This document shows, piece by piece, positions 52,931 through 62,729 of a stretch of 64,000 nt of DNA. The position numbers and the translations under genes were made by a program. The DNA comes from Paractinoplanes lichenicola (GTDB lineage: Bacteria > Actinomycetota > Actinomycetes > Mycobacteriales > Micromonosporaceae): assembly GCF_016785085.1 (NCBI RefSeq), contig NZ_JAENHO010000001.1, forward strand, positions 1 to 64,000, read 5' to 3'. Every line of letters starts with the position of its first letter. Positions within the stretch are counted from its first letter, which is position 1. The notes under the pieces are model-generated. The model ran no database searches. It worked only from the letters and a program-made list of their open reading frames with translations, and was not told where the DNA came from.

Positions 52931-53841
52931 GCCGCCACCCCCTGGAACTCGACGCTGTCGCGGGTGAGCGCCATGAAGGCGTCCTCCAGCGAGGCCCGCT
53001 GCGGGGTCAGCTCGCTGAGCACGATCCCGTGGAAGGCGGCCAGCTTGCCGATGTCACCGGCGGAGATGCCCGCGACGATCAGCGACGACTCGAGCCCCTC
53101 GTGCACCGTCGCGCCGGCCTCGGTCAGCCTGCGGGTCAGCCCGCCGGGGTCGCCCGCGCGGACCAGCACCGTGCCCGCCCCGCTCGTCCGGGTCAGCTCG
53201 CTGATGGTGGTGTCGGCGATGAGCCGGCCCCGGCCGATGACGATCAGGTGGTCGGCGGTCTGGGCCATCTCGCTCATCAGGTGGCTGGAGACCAGCACGG
53301 CCCGGCCCTCGGCGGCCAGCGAGCGCATCAGGTCGCGCACCCAGCGGATGCCCTCGGGGTCGAGCCCGTTGACCGGCTCGTCGAAGATCAGCACGCGGGG
53401 GTCGCCGAGCAGGGCGGCCGCGATGCCGAGCCGCTGCCGCATGCCGAGGGAGAAGCTGCCCGCGCGCTTGGCGGCGACGCTTTCCATCCCCGTACGGGAA
53501 AGGACCTCGCCGACCCTCGTGCGGGGCAGGCCGTTGCTCACCGCGAGGGCCAGCAGGTGGTCGTGGGCCGTACGGCCGCCGTGCACCGCGCCCGCGTCGA
53601 GCAGCGCGCCCACCTCGAGCAGCGGCACCGGCAGCTCCCGATAGCGGCGCCCGCCGACCGTGACCGTGCCGCGGTCCGGCGCGACCAGCCCGATGATCAT
53701 GCGCATGGTGGTGGACTTGCCGGCGCCGTTGGGGCCGAGGAACCCGGTCACCTGGCCCGGTTCGACCGTGAAACTGAGATCGTCGACCACCGTCGCGGGC
53801 CCGTAGCGTTTGGTCAGGCCCCGTACGTCAATCATGCTCAT
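52927..53841 (-). CDS. ABC transporter ATP-binding protein
   Basis: 304 residues from ATG 53841; no obvious Shine-Dalgarno, so possibly leaderless. Walker A GPNGAGKST, signature FSLGMRQRLG, Walker B VLIFDEPVNGLDPEG and switch LVSSHLMSEM. The LGMRQRLGIA signature and the extra C-terminal domain of about 85 residues (AGDPGGLTRRLTEAGATVHE) place it with bacitracin/lantibiotic-type exporters. First gene of the operon running to 48875. Confidence 0.93.
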   Translation of the reverse strand: MSMIDVRGLTKRYGPATVVDDLSFTVEPGQVTGFLGPNGAGKSTTMRMIIGLVAPDRGTVTVGGRRYRELPVPLLEVGALLDAGAVHGGRTAHDHLLALAVSNGLPRTRVGEVLSRTGMESVAAKRAGSFSLGMRQRLGIAAALLGDPRVLIFDEPVNGLDPEGIRWVRDLMRSLAAEGRAVLVSSHLMSEMAQTADHLIVIGRGRLIADTTISELTRTSGAGTVLVRAGDPGGLTRRLTEAGATVHEGLESSLIVAGISAGDIGKLAAFHGIVLSELTPQRASLEDAFMALTRDSVEFQGVAA

Positions 53842-53962
53842 GGCCCGATGCTGGGGGCCGCGGCTGGCCGGTTCCGCAGAGGTTCTGAGCGAGTTCTGTG
53901 AGATTCCGCGGCCGCGGCGGGGTCCGCGGCCCGGTGTCACAGGAAACCCCCATGATGGGCAG

Positions 53963-54886
53963 GTGGAAAGGCACCAGGTCACGATCTATCTGTCGGCGAT
54001 CGCCGTCGGCGTCACTCTGGGCCTGCTGGTGCCGGGCGCCGGTCTCGAGCCCGCGATCAACCCGCTGCTCGGAGCCCTGCTCTACGTCACGTTCCTCCAA
54101 GTGCCGATGAGGGACCTGGTTCGATCGTGGCGCGATACCCGGTTCCTGGCCGCCGCCCTCGTGGTCAACTTCGTCGTGGTGCCGCTCGTGGTGGCCGCGA
54201 TGTTCGCTTTCCTGCCGTCGGATCAGGCCGCACGGGTGGGGTTCCTGCTCGTGCTGCTGGCGCCCTGCGTCGACTACGTCATCGTGTTCAGCGGGCTGGC
54301 CGGGGGCAGCAGCGACCGTCTGCTCGCGGCCACTCCGCTGCTGCTGATCGCCCAGATGGTGCTGCTGCCGTTGTACCTGCTGGCGTTCCTCGGCTCGGAC
54401 CTGGCCGACGTGGTCGAGGCCGGCCCGTTCCTCGAGGCGTTCCTGGTGCTGATCGTCATCCCGCTCGCGCTGGCCTGGGCCACCCAGACGTGGGGCCGCC
54501 GTTTCGCGCCGGCCCTGGGCACCACCATGGTCCCGCTGATGGCCGCGAGTCTGCTCGTCGTGGTCGCCTCGCAAACACCCCGGCTGACCGCCGACGTGTT
54601 CGGCGTGATCCCCTTCTACGTCCTGTTCCTGCTGGTCATGGCGTTCGCCGGGCTCGGCGTGGCCCGCCTGTTCCGCCTCGACGGGCCCGCCAGCCGGGCG
54701 ATCGTGTTCACCGGCGCGACCCGCAACTCGCTGGTCGTGCTGCCGCTGGCCCTCGCCCTGCCCGAGGCCCTGTCCCTGGCGGCCGCCGTCGTCGTCACGC
54801 AGACGCTGGTCGAGGTGATCGGCATGGTCGTCTACGTCCGCGCGGTGCCCCGCTTACTACCCGCTGCGCCATCCTCGGCCGCATAG
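53963..54886 (+). CDS. BASS-family carrier, arsenic-resistance (ACR3)-like
   Basis: 307 residues from GTG 53963, about ten membrane helices. The segment LAPCVDYVIVFSGLAGG resembles the helix-4/5 Cys region of ACR3-type arsenite carriers, with ATPLLLIAQMVLLPLYLLAF and FTGATRNSLVVLPLALALPE as further family marks. Members export arsenite or transport organic anions using ion gradients. No arsenate reductase or ArsR-like gene adjoins it, so arsenite as substrate is uncertain. Divergent from the ABC operon (121 bp apart). Its end overlaps the convergent TetR gene by 55 bp. Confidence 0.8.
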   Translation: MERHQVTIYLSAIAVGVTLGLLVPGAGLEPAINPLLGALLYVTFLQVPMRDLVRSWRDTRFLAAALVVNFVVVPLVVAAMFAFLPSDQAARVGFLLVLLAPCVDYVIVFSGLAGGSSDRLLAATPLLLIAQMVLLPLYLLAFLGSDLADVVEAGPFLEAFLVLIVIPLALAWATQTWGRRFAPALGTTMVPLMAASLLVVVASQTPRLTADVFGVIPFYVLFLLVMAFAGLGVARLFRLDGPASRAIVFTGATRNSLVVLPLALALPEALSLAAAVVVTQTLVEVIGMVVYVRAVPRLLPAAPSSAA

Positions 54887-55473
54887 GCACGCAGCATGAC
54901 CAGTGCGCCGTCGAGCACGGCCGCGAGGGGCTCGATGTCGTCCTGCGACTGCATCACCAGCAGGCCGCCCTGCAGCGAGGCGAATACGGTCAGGGCCAGC
55001 CGCTCGGGGTCGGCCGAGGGTCGCAGGAGGCCACCGTCGCGCATCCGCCGCAGGCCCGCGGCCAGGTCCTCGCGCCACTGATCGGCATACGCGGAAACCT
55101 GCGCGGCCAGCTCCGGTTCAGTCGGGGCGACGTCGTTGACCAGCGCGGTCACCGAGCAGTATTTGTGGGTGAGGTTGCTGTAGTACGCGACGACAGCGTC
55201 CCGCCAGCCCTGCCACGATTCCCATGAGTCGAGTCTTTCGAGCCACGGCTGCTGGGCCGCCATCACCCGGGAATTCTGATATCCGGCGATCGCGCCGACC
55301 AGCTCGCTCTTGCCGCCCGGGAAATAGTGGAACAGCTGACTCTTGCTGGTGCGGGTGCCCACCCGGATCTCGTCGAGCGTCATGCCGGTGACCCCGCGGT
55401 CCAGGATCAGCTCGGTGGCGGCCCGCACGATCCGGTCCCGCGTGGCCGCCCCCTTGCTGGTCAGTCCAGTCAT
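54832..55473 (-). CDS. TetR-family regulator co-transcribed with an aldo/keto reductase
   Basis: 213 residues. Helix-turn-helix: MTLDEIRVGTRTSKSQLFHY followed by FPGGKSELVGAI. The ligand domain has a TetR_C-type core (LTVFASLQGGLLVMQSQDDI). It starts 10 bp after the aldo/keto reductase stop and is thus in the same operon, consistent with auto-regulation through the repeats at 56603-56657. Its last 55 bp overlap the 3' end of the convergent carrier gene, which is unusual but leaves both frames intact. Confidence 0.9.
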   Translation of the reverse strand: MTGLTSKGAATRDRIVRAATELILDRGVTGMTLDEIRVGTRTSKSQLFHYFPGGKSELVGAIAGYQNSRVMAAQQPWLERLDSWESWQGWRDAVVAYYSNLTHKYCSVTALVNDVAPTEPELAAQVSAYADQWREDLAAGLRRMRDGGLLRPSADPERLALTVFASLQGGLLVMQSQDDIEPLAAVLDGALVMLRAYAAEDGAAGSKRGTART

Positions 55474-55483
55474 GGGCCAGACC

Positions 55484-56569
55484 CTACTGCCGTACGGCGT
55501 TGAAGACCGGCTCGTGGTAGCCGGCCGGCTTGTCGCCGATGCCCAGGCCGGGGCTGACGATCCAGTTCTGATATTCCGGCGTGAACATCGCGTAGGGCAG
55601 GGCCGGCGGGATCGCGCTCGCCTCGTCGAGCCGGCGCCGGGCGTCGGCCGGGATCTCGAAGTCGAGCGCGCCGAGGTTGCTGGTCAGCTGATCCGGGCGG
55701 CCGCCGCCCAGCACCACCGAGGCCACGCCGGGCCGGGTGGCGACCCAGTTGATCGCGACCTGCGCCATCGGCCGGCCGAGTGCGGCGGCCACGTCCTCGA
55801 GGGTCTCGATGACCCGCCAGTCGTGCTCGCTGACGGTCGTGCCCTGACCGGCGAGCCGCCCGGTGCCGTCGACGCCGCCCGCCGACCTGCGGTACTTGCC
55901 GGTCAGCAACCCGCCGGCGATCGGGCTCCAGACCGTGATGCCCATGCCCAGGGCCTGCGCCATCGGCACGAACTCGGGCTCGATCGCACGGTTCACCAGC
56001 GAGTACGGCAGCTGCAGGGTGACCAGGGGAGCCATCCCGGTCGCCTCGGCGTAGCTCTGCGCGCGGGCCGCGTACCAGGCCGGGACGTCCGACAGGCCGC
56101 CGTGCCGGATCTTGCCCGACCGCACGAGGTCGTCGAGCGTGCGCACCACCTCCTCGACGGGGGTGATCCGGTCCCAGGTGTGCAGCAGGTAGAGGTCGAG
56201 GTAGTCGGTGCGGAGCCGCCGCAGCGAAGCCTCCACGGCCCGGATGATGTGCTTGCGTCCGTTGCCGCTGGCATTCGGGTCGCTCGGATCGACGCTGTTG
56301 GTGAACTTGCTGGTCAGCACCAGCCGCTCCCGGTTGCCGGCCCGCTGGATCAGCCTGCCGAGGATCCGCTCGCTCTCACCGGCGGTGTAGAAGTCGGCCG
56401 TGTCGACGAAGTTGCCGCCGGCTTCCACGTAAGCCCGGAAAATCGGCTCCGAGTCCTCCTCAGTCACTCCGTACGTCTTGTGGAAGCCGTCAACGCCGAA
56501 GTTCATGGTGCCCAGGGCGAGCCGGCTCACCCGCAGTCCCGAACGTCCGAGCAGGTAGTACTGGTTCAT
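55484..56569 (-). CDS. Aldo/keto reductase
   Basis: 361 residues. TIM-barrel NADPH-dependent reductase: LALGTMNFG near the start, catalytic Asp/Tyr in FVDTADFYTAGESER, Lys in LVLTSKFTN, His in DLYLLHTWD, and the cofactor site WSPIAGGLLTGKYRR and SVVLGGGRPDQL. It reduces aldehydes or ketones in the cytosol. Heads a two-gene operon with a TetR regulator. Tandem operator-like repeats sit 34-88 bp upstream. Physiological substrate unknown. Confidence 0.92.
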   Translation of the reverse strand: MNQYYLLGRSGLRVSRLALGTMNFGVDGFHKTYGVTEEDSEPIFRAYVEAGGNFVDTADFYTAGESERILGRLIQRAGNRERLVLTSKFTNSVDPSDPNASGNGRKHIIRAVEASLRRLRTDYLDLYLLHTWDRITPVEEVVRTLDDLVRSGKIRHGGLSDVPAWYAARAQSYAEATGMAPLVTLQLPYSLVNRAIEPEFVPMAQALGMGITVWSPIAGGLLTGKYRRSAGGVDGTGRLAGQGTTVSEHDWRVIETLEDVAAALGRPMAQVAINWVATRPGVASVVLGGGRPDQLTSNLGALDFEIPADARRRLDEASAIPPALPYAMFTPEYQNWIVSPGLGIGDKPAGYHEPVFNAVRQ

Positions 56570-56602
56570 GGCCGATCCTCCGTCTCCGCGCGGCCAGATT
56601 TA

Positions 56603-56657
56603 GGACCGCTAGGTCCATACTTTTCCTCGTGAAAAGTGAACCGCCAAGTCCAAACTT
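56603..56657. promoter_or_regulatory. Tandem operator-like repeats upstream of the AKR-TetR operon
   Basis: GGACCGCTAGGTCCATACTT (56603-56622) and GAACCGCCAAGTCCAAACTT (56638-56657) match at 16 of 20 positions, 35 bp apart. The first includes the palindrome GGACC-GCTA-GGTCC. Between them ACTTTTC-CTCGT-GAAAAGT (56619-56637) is a perfect 7-bp inverted repeat. Likely binding region of the co-transcribed TetR protein, overlapping the promoter. Confidence 0.6.
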
Positions 56658-56699
56658 CAGTTCGGAGAGGTGACGTGCGCTACTGACGAGCGCTTCCGG

Positions 56700-58223
<1,524 letters not shown>

Positions 58224-58365
58224 TGTGAGGCCGTCCTGTCGGTGGGCTTTCCCGGGGTCGTGAGACGGGAAGTATGCAGCATGCCATTTGCCGCAGAGCA
58301 ATTAACCCGTCCGTGTTGCCCCCGCCCCACCCCCGGCCCGCTTCCGTCCCCCTCGGCGCTTGTTT

Positions 58366-58401
58366 CCTAATGCCTTTAGGTTGTAGCCTGAATACCTTAG
58401 G
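58366..58401. promoter_or_regulatory. Two tandem 15-bp operator-like palindromes before a TetR gene
   Basis: CCTAATGCCTTTAGG (58366-58380; arms CCTAA/TTAGG) and CCTGAATACCTTAGG (58387-58401) are spaced 21 bp centre to centre, two helical turns. The second abuts the Shine-Dalgarno GGAGGGG of the TetR gene at 58413, so binding would block its expression. Likely autoregulatory. Confidence 0.65.
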
Positions 58402-58412
58402 GAGGGGTTGCG

Positions 58413-58985
58413 ATGGCACGGATGGGCCTGACGGCCGAGCGGGTGACCCTGGCCGGGGCCGAGCTGGCCGACGAGGCGGGGTTCGCCCAGGTCACGCCGT
58501 CGGCGGTCGCGCGCCGGGTCGGCGTGCAAGTGGCCAGCCTGTACGCGCATGTCCGCAACGCCGAAGACCTGCGCACCCGCATCACCCTGCTGGCGCTGGC
58601 CGAGATGGCCGACCGGGCCGCCGCCGCGCTGGCCGGCCGCGCGGGCAAAGACGCGCTGGTCGCGCTGGGCACGACGTATCGCGACTACGCCCGGCAGCAT
58701 CCCGGTCGCTACGCGGCGGCCCAGCAGCGGCTCGACCACGCGACCGCCATGGCGAGTGCCGGTCCGCGCCACGCCGAGATGATCCGCGCGATCCTGCGCG
58801 GTTACGCCCTTCCCGAGACCGAGCAGACCCACGCCGTACGGCTGATCGGCAGCACTTTCCACGGCTACATCACCCAGGAATCGGGTGGTGGGTTCGACCA
58901 CAGCACGCCCGGCCCGCAGCAGTCGTGGGAGCGCATCCTCGACGCGCTCGACACCCTGCTGCGCCACTGGCCCCACGAAGGATGA
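58413..58985 (+). CDS. TetR-family regulator with WHG-type C-terminal domain
   Basis: 190 residues. Helix-turn-helix: VTPSAVARRVGVQVASLYAH, then VRNAEDLRTRITLLAL. The C-terminal part (ALGTTYRDYARQHPGRYAAA; RLIGSTFHGYITQESGGGFD) fits the WHG/TetR_C_33 ligand domain. GGAGGGG lies 6 nt upstream. Stop overlaps the start of the SGNH hydrolase gene (ATGA), so it probably controls that gene and itself through the tandem repeats at 58366-58401. Confidence 0.9.
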   Translation: MARMGLTAERVTLAGAELADEAGFAQVTPSAVARRVGVQVASLYAHVRNAEDLRTRITLLALAEMADRAAAALAGRAGKDALVALGTTYRDYARQHPGRYAAAQQRLDHATAMASAGPRHAEMIRAILRGYALPETEQTHAVRLIGSTFHGYITQESGGGFDHSTPGPQQSWERILDALDTLLRHWPHEG

Positions 58986-60127
58986 GTCCGATGACCGACC
59001 TGACCACCACTCCCCTGACCGCCGAGCTGATCCGAGGCGCCGCCGAGCTCGAGCCCACGGCCCACGGGCTGCTGCCGCACCGGCTTCCGGCGTGGGCGCG
59101 GGCCCAGTCCGCCGACCCCCAGCTCGCGACGGTCGAGGCACAACCTTCCGGCGTACGGGTGGTGTTCCGCACCTCGGCCACCCACGTCGAGCTGGTCGCC
59201 CTGCCCACCCGCCAGATCCTGCGTGGCGTGCCGGAGCGGCCGCTCGGTGTGTGCGACCTGCTCGTCGACGGCGTCCTGACCGACCGCCAGACGATCGCCG
59301 GCGGCACCACAGTCACCGTCGACATGGCCACCGGAGCCGTCGACACCGTCCCCGGCGAGCCCGGCCGCGCCGTCTTCACCGGCCTGCCCGGCGCCGACAA
59401 GACCGTCGAGATCTGGCTGCCGCACTACGAACGCACCGAGCTCGTCGCGCTCCGCACCGACGCCCCGATCACGCCCGCGCCGCCGTCCGGGCTGCGGCAG
59501 TGGCTGCACCATGGCAGCTCGATCAGCCAGGGCTCCAACGCCGCCAGCCCGAGCACCACGTGGCCCGCAGTCGCGGCCGCGCTCGGCGGTGTCGAGCTGA
59601 CCAACCTGGGCTTCGGCGGCAGCGCCCTGATCGACCCGTTCACCGCCCGCACGATGCGGGACACGCCGGCCGACTTCATCAGCGTCAAACTCGGGATCAA
59701 CGTCGTCAACGCCGACCTGATGCGCCAGCGCGCGTTCGGCCCGGCCGTGCACGGCTTCCTCGACACGATCCGCGACGGCCACCCCGACACGCCGCTGCTG
59801 GTCGTCTCGCCGATCTACTGCCCGATCCACGAGAACACGCCCGGCCCCGGCGCTTTCGACGTGGCCGCGCTGCGCGAGGGCCGGATGCGCTTCGTGGCCA
59901 CGGGCGAACCGGGCCCGGGCAAGCTCACGCTCACCGTCATCCGGGCCGAGCTCGCCCGCATCGTCGCCGAACGCGCCCAGACCGACCCGCACCTGACCTA
60001 CCTGGACGGCCTCTCCCTGTACGGCGAGCCCGACCACGAGAAGCTGCCCCTGCCCGACCAGCTACACCCCGACGCGGAGACCCACCAGCTGATCGGGCGC
60101 CGCTTCGCCGAGCAGGTGTTCGGTTAG
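58982..60127 (+). CDS. SGNH/GDSL-family hydrolase
   Basis: 381 residues from ATG 58982. The N-terminal 170 residues form a beta-sandwich (VRVVFRTSATHVELVALPTR). The C-terminal SGNH domain holds block I HHGSSISQGSNA (Ser nucleophile), block II LGFGGSALID, block III SVKLGINVVNAD and block V PDQLHPDAETH (Asp/His). No signal peptide, so intracellular. Family members are carbohydrate or aryl esterases; the substrate here is unknown. Its TAG shares bases with the convergent PepSY stop. Regulated by the coupled TetR gene. Confidence 0.88.
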   Translation: MSPMTDLTTTPLTAELIRGAAELEPTAHGLLPHRLPAWARAQSADPQLATVEAQPSGVRVVFRTSATHVELVALPTRQILRGVPERPLGVCDLLVDGVLTDRQTIAGGTTVTVDMATGAVDTVPGEPGRAVFTGLPGADKTVEIWLPHYERTELVALRTDAPITPAPPSGLRQWLHHGSSISQGSNAASPSTTWPAVAAALGGVELTNLGFGGSALIDPFTARTMRDTPADFISVKLGINVVNADLMRQRAFGPAVHGFLDTIRDGHPDTPLLVVSPIYCPIHENTPGPGAFDVAALREGRMRFVATGEPGPGKLTLTVIRAELARIVAERAQTDPHLTYLDGLSLYGEPDHEKLPLPDQLHPDAETHQLIGRRFAEQVFG

Positions 60128-60648
60128 TCGTCCTGGTTCTTGGTCAGCACCTTGAAGGCCGTGTCAAGCTCGACGTCCCACTCCTTGTTCGCGGAGTCGC
60201 GGACCTCGGCCTCGTAGGCGACACCCTGGTCATCGCTCGCCTCGACATCGAGGATCGTCCCGCCCGGGAAGGCGTCCAGCACGGCCTTCTCGGCCGAGGT
60301 CCGCTGGGCGTCGGTCAGGGCAGGGCCGGCGGTGTCGGTGTCGGGGGTGTCGGCCTGCTGGCTGAGCACCTTCAGGTCCTTGTCGAGCACGACGTCGACC
60401 TCGCTGCCGTCGGGCTTGCGGACCTCGGCCTCGTACGCCTCACCCTGGTCGTCGCTGCTCTCCACGTCGACGACGGTGCCGCCACCCACGGCCTGGACCG
60501 CGGCGTTGCCCACCCGGTCGCGGTCGGCGCCGCTCACGTCGGCGTCGGCGTTCGCGGCGGTGGCCCACACCCCGCCACCGACGGCGAGAGCGGCGACGGC
60601 CGCGGTGGTGACGATGACGCGCTTGCTGCGAAGCTTGGCGGTGTTCAT
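60124..60648 (-). CDS. Secreted protein with two PepSY domains
   Basis: 174 residues from ATG 60648 (AGGAAGG 11 nt upstream). A signal peptide/anchor (VIVTTAAVAALAVGGGVWAT) is followed by two PepSY repeats. Each has AVxAxxGGTxxDVExSDDQG then AYEAEV and a C-terminal VxLDxxxKVL strand. PepSY modules inhibit proteases or act in envelope signalling. It follows the histidine kinase gene on the same strand; a CTGAA-N6-CTGAA element 57 bp upstream, shared with the two-component promoter, suggests it is a target of that system. Confidence 0.88.
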   Translation of the reverse strand: MNTAKLRSKRVIVTTAAVAALAVGGGVWATAANADADVSGADRDRVGNAAVQAVGGGTVVDVESSDDQGEAYEAEVRKPDGSEVDVVLDKDLKVLSQQADTPDTDTAGPALTDAQRTSAEKAVLDAFPGGTILDVEASDDQGVAYEAEVRDSANKEWDVELDTAFKVLTKNQDD

Positions 60649-60677
60649 GAGCTTGTCGGCCTTCCTGGTCGCGTTGA

Positions 60678-61994
60678 TTACTCGACCACCATGCGCGCCG
60701 GTGCCTGAAGCCAACCTGAACGCGGAAACCGAACGACAAAACAGGCGCCACCCAGGGCCGACGGTGACACGGCAACGGTCCCGCCGTGCGCGGTCACGAT
60801 CTCGCGGACGATCGCCAGGCCCAGCCCGCTCCCCCCGTCGTCGCGGGCGCGGGACTCGTCCAGGCGCACGAAGCGGTCGAAGACGCGTTCGCGCTGGTCG
60901 GGCGGGATGCCGGGGCCGTCGTCGTCGACTGTGAGCTCGACGGCTTCGGGACCCGAGCGAACGGCGATCGCCATCGTGGCGACGGCGTGGCGGGCGGCGT
61001 TGTCGGTCAGGTTGCGGATCACCTGGGCCAGCGCGACCTCGTCGCCCCGGATCCGGCCCGCGCCGACGCCGGCCGTGTCGACCCTCAAGCCCGTACGGGA
61101 GACGCGTTTTGCCTCTGAAAGGGCCAGGTCGTCGAGGTCGACGTCGTGGAAGGCGCGACGGGCACCGCCGTCGTCGGCTCGGGTGAGCAGGAGCAGCTGG
61201 TCGACCAGGCGTTGCAGGCGGGCCGACTCCTCGAGCACGGTGGCGGCCAGTTCGCCGTCGGGCAGGGCGGTCGGGTGGGTCTGCGCGACCTCGGCCACCT
61301 GGCGGATGCTCGCGACCGGGGAGCGCAGCTCGTGGGAGGCGTCGGCCACGAATTCGCGCTGACGGTCACGGGATTCCTGCAACCGGCCCAGCATGCGGTT
61401 CATGGTGCGGGCCAGCCGGCCGATCTCGTCGCGCGACTCCGGTTCCGGCACGCGGCGGTCGAGCCGGTCGCCGGTGATCGCCTCGACCTCGCGGCGGATC
61501 CGTTCGACGGGAGCCAGCGCCCGCGACGCCACCACCCAGGTCGTGGCCCCCACCAACAGCACGAGCAGGGGCACGCCGATCAGCAGCGGGGTCAGCAGCG
61601 CCTCGGTGGATTCGTCGACGTCCTCCAGCGAGACCGCGACCGAGACCCGATAACCGTCGCCGTCGTCCGTGACCACGAGATAGGGGTGCTCGCCGCCGGG
61701 CAGGTCCGCCTCGCCCTCGGTGCCGGGCAGGGGTCCCGCGGAGGCGACGACCGTGCCGTCCGGGGCGGTCACCTGCCAGCGGACGTCGTCGTCGACGTCG
61801 TCGCCCTCGGGTGCCCGTACGGATTCCGCCTGCTGCAGAAGCTCGGCCGCGCGCTGCTCCGCGGTTGCCTCCACGCCGTCGCGCAACGACCCGCGCATCA
61901 GCACGACGAGGGCGACCGCGCCGAGAATCAACGCCACCGCCACGACGAGTACGGCGGCCGCGGTCGTACGCAGCCGGACGTCAGCCACCGTCAC
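60678..61994 (-). CDS. Sensor histidine kinase with HAMP domain
   Basis: 438 residues from GTG 61994 (or GTG 61988). Two membrane helices flank an extracytoplasmic domain rich in Asp/Glu (RAPEGDDVDDDVRWQVTAPD). HAMP (LAPVERIRREVEAITGDRLD) leads to H-box FVADASHELRSPVASIRQVA, N-box VIRNLTDNAARHA, G1 VDDDGPGIP and G2 GSGLGLAIVREIVTAHGG. It overlaps the response regulator gene upstream and is followed by the PepSY gene, a combination seen in envelope-stress or cation-sensing systems. Its 3' end contains the putative promoter element of the PepSY gene. Confidence 0.93.
   Translation of the reverse strand: MTVADVRLRTTAAAVLVVAVALILGAVALVVLMRGSLRDGVEATAEQRAAELLQQAESVRAPEGDDVDDDVRWQVTAPDGTVVASAGPLPGTEGEADLPGGEHPYLVVTDDGDGYRVSVAVSLEDVDESTEALLTPLLIGVPLLVLLVGATTWVVASRALAPVERIRREVEAITGDRLDRRVPEPESRDEIGRLARTMNRMLGRLQESRDRQREFVADASHELRSPVASIRQVAEVAQTHPTALPDGELAATVLEESARLQRLVDQLLLLTRADDGGARRAFHDVDLDDLALSEAKRVSRTGLRVDTAGVGAGRIRGDEVALAQVIRNLTDNAARHAVATMAIAVRSGPEAVELTVDDDGPGIPPDQRERVFDRFVRLDESRARDDGGSGLGLAIVREIVTAHGGTVAVSPSALGGACFVVRFPRSGWLQAPARMVVE
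60705..60720 (-). promoter_or_regulatory. Putative response-regulator box before the PepSY gene
   Basis: CTGAAGCCAACCTGAA (plus strand) is a direct repeat CTGAA-N6-CTGAA with an 11-bp step, the form bound by OmpR-type dimers. It lies 57 bp upstream of the PepSY ATG, inside the end of the kinase gene. The near-identical CTGAATCCCACCTGAA lies at 62694, 48 bp upstream of the response regulator. Confidence 0.6.
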
Positions 61995-62646
61995 GCGCCA
62001 GCCGATAGCCCGCGCCGCGCACCGTTTCGATCGCCGTACGTCCGATCTTGTTGCGCAGGTGCCCGATGTAGACCTCGACGATGTTGGGGTCGCCCTCGAA
62101 GTCGCCGTCCCACACCCCGTCCAGGATCCGCCGCTTGGAGAGCACGTCCCCCGGATGCCGGGCCAGGAAGAACAGCATCGAGAACTCGCGCGTGGTCAGC
62201 TCCACCTCGGCCCCGCCGCGCCACACTCGCCGGGCCGCCGGGTCGAGCCGCAGGTCGCCCACGAGCAGCTCGGTCGGCCGTTCCCGGGCACCACGCCGGC
62301 TCACCGCCCGCAGCCGCGCCACCAGCACCGGGAACGAGCACGGCTTGGTCAGGTAGTCGTCGGCTCCGGTGTCGAGGCCCTCCACCTGATCCCATTCGCC
62401 GTCCTTGGCCGTGAGCATGAGGATCGGCGTCCAGTCCTCCTCCTGCCGCAGCGTCGCGCAGACCTGATAGCCGTTGAGCCCCGGCAGCATGAGGTCGAGC
62501 ACGATCGCGTCGTACTTGTTCTCGCGCGCCAGCCACAGCCCGTCCACCCCGTTGTGGGCCACGTCGACGGCGAACCCCTCGGCCTCGAGCCCGAGCCGCA
62601 ACGACCGGGCCAGCCGCTGCTCGTCGTCCACGACCAGAACCCGCAT
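61981..62646 (-). CDS. OmpR/PhoB-family response regulator
   Basis: 221 residues. Receiver: acidic VVDDEQ, phospho-Asp in AIVLDLMLPGLNGYQV, MLTAKDG and DYLTKPC (Lys switch). C-terminal winged helix: LTTREFSMLFFLARHPGDVL and PNIVEVYIGHLRNKIG. ATG 62646 follows GGAGGTG. Co-transcribed with the kinase at 60678 and probably autoregulated through the repeat at 62694. Confidence 0.94.
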   Translation of the reverse strand: MRVLVVDDEQRLARSLRLGLEAEGFAVDVAHNGVDGLWLARENKYDAIVLDLMLPGLNGYQVCATLRQEEDWTPILMLTAKDGEWDQVEGLDTGADDYLTKPCSFPVLVARLRAVSRRGARERPTELLVGDLRLDPAARRVWRGGAEVELTTREFSMLFFLARHPGDVLSKRRILDGVWDGDFEGDPNIVEVYIGHLRNKIGRTAIETVRGAGYRLARDGG

Positions 62647-62693
62647 CAGCCCACCTCCGTAAGACCCCGGTCCGCCATCCTCCCCCGCCCACG

Positions 62694-62709
62694 CTGAATC
62701 CCACCTGAA
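62694..62709 (-). promoter_or_regulatory. Putative response-regulator box before the two-component operon
   Basis: CTGAATCCCACCTGAA, a direct CTGAA-N6-CTGAA repeat with 14 of 16 positions identical to the element before the PepSY gene and in the same orientation to the transcribed gene. It lies 48 bp upstream of the response regulator ATG. Consistent with autoregulation. Confidence 0.6.
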
Positions 62710-62729
62710 AACCGCCTACGGTGTGGGGC

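Noticed and set aside
54832..54886. 55-bp overlap of convergent genes as evidence of a wrong stop or frameshift
   Set aside because: Both C termini are open and plausible, and convergent overlaps of this size occur in dense actinomycete genomes; a sequencing error cannot be excluded but is not indicated.
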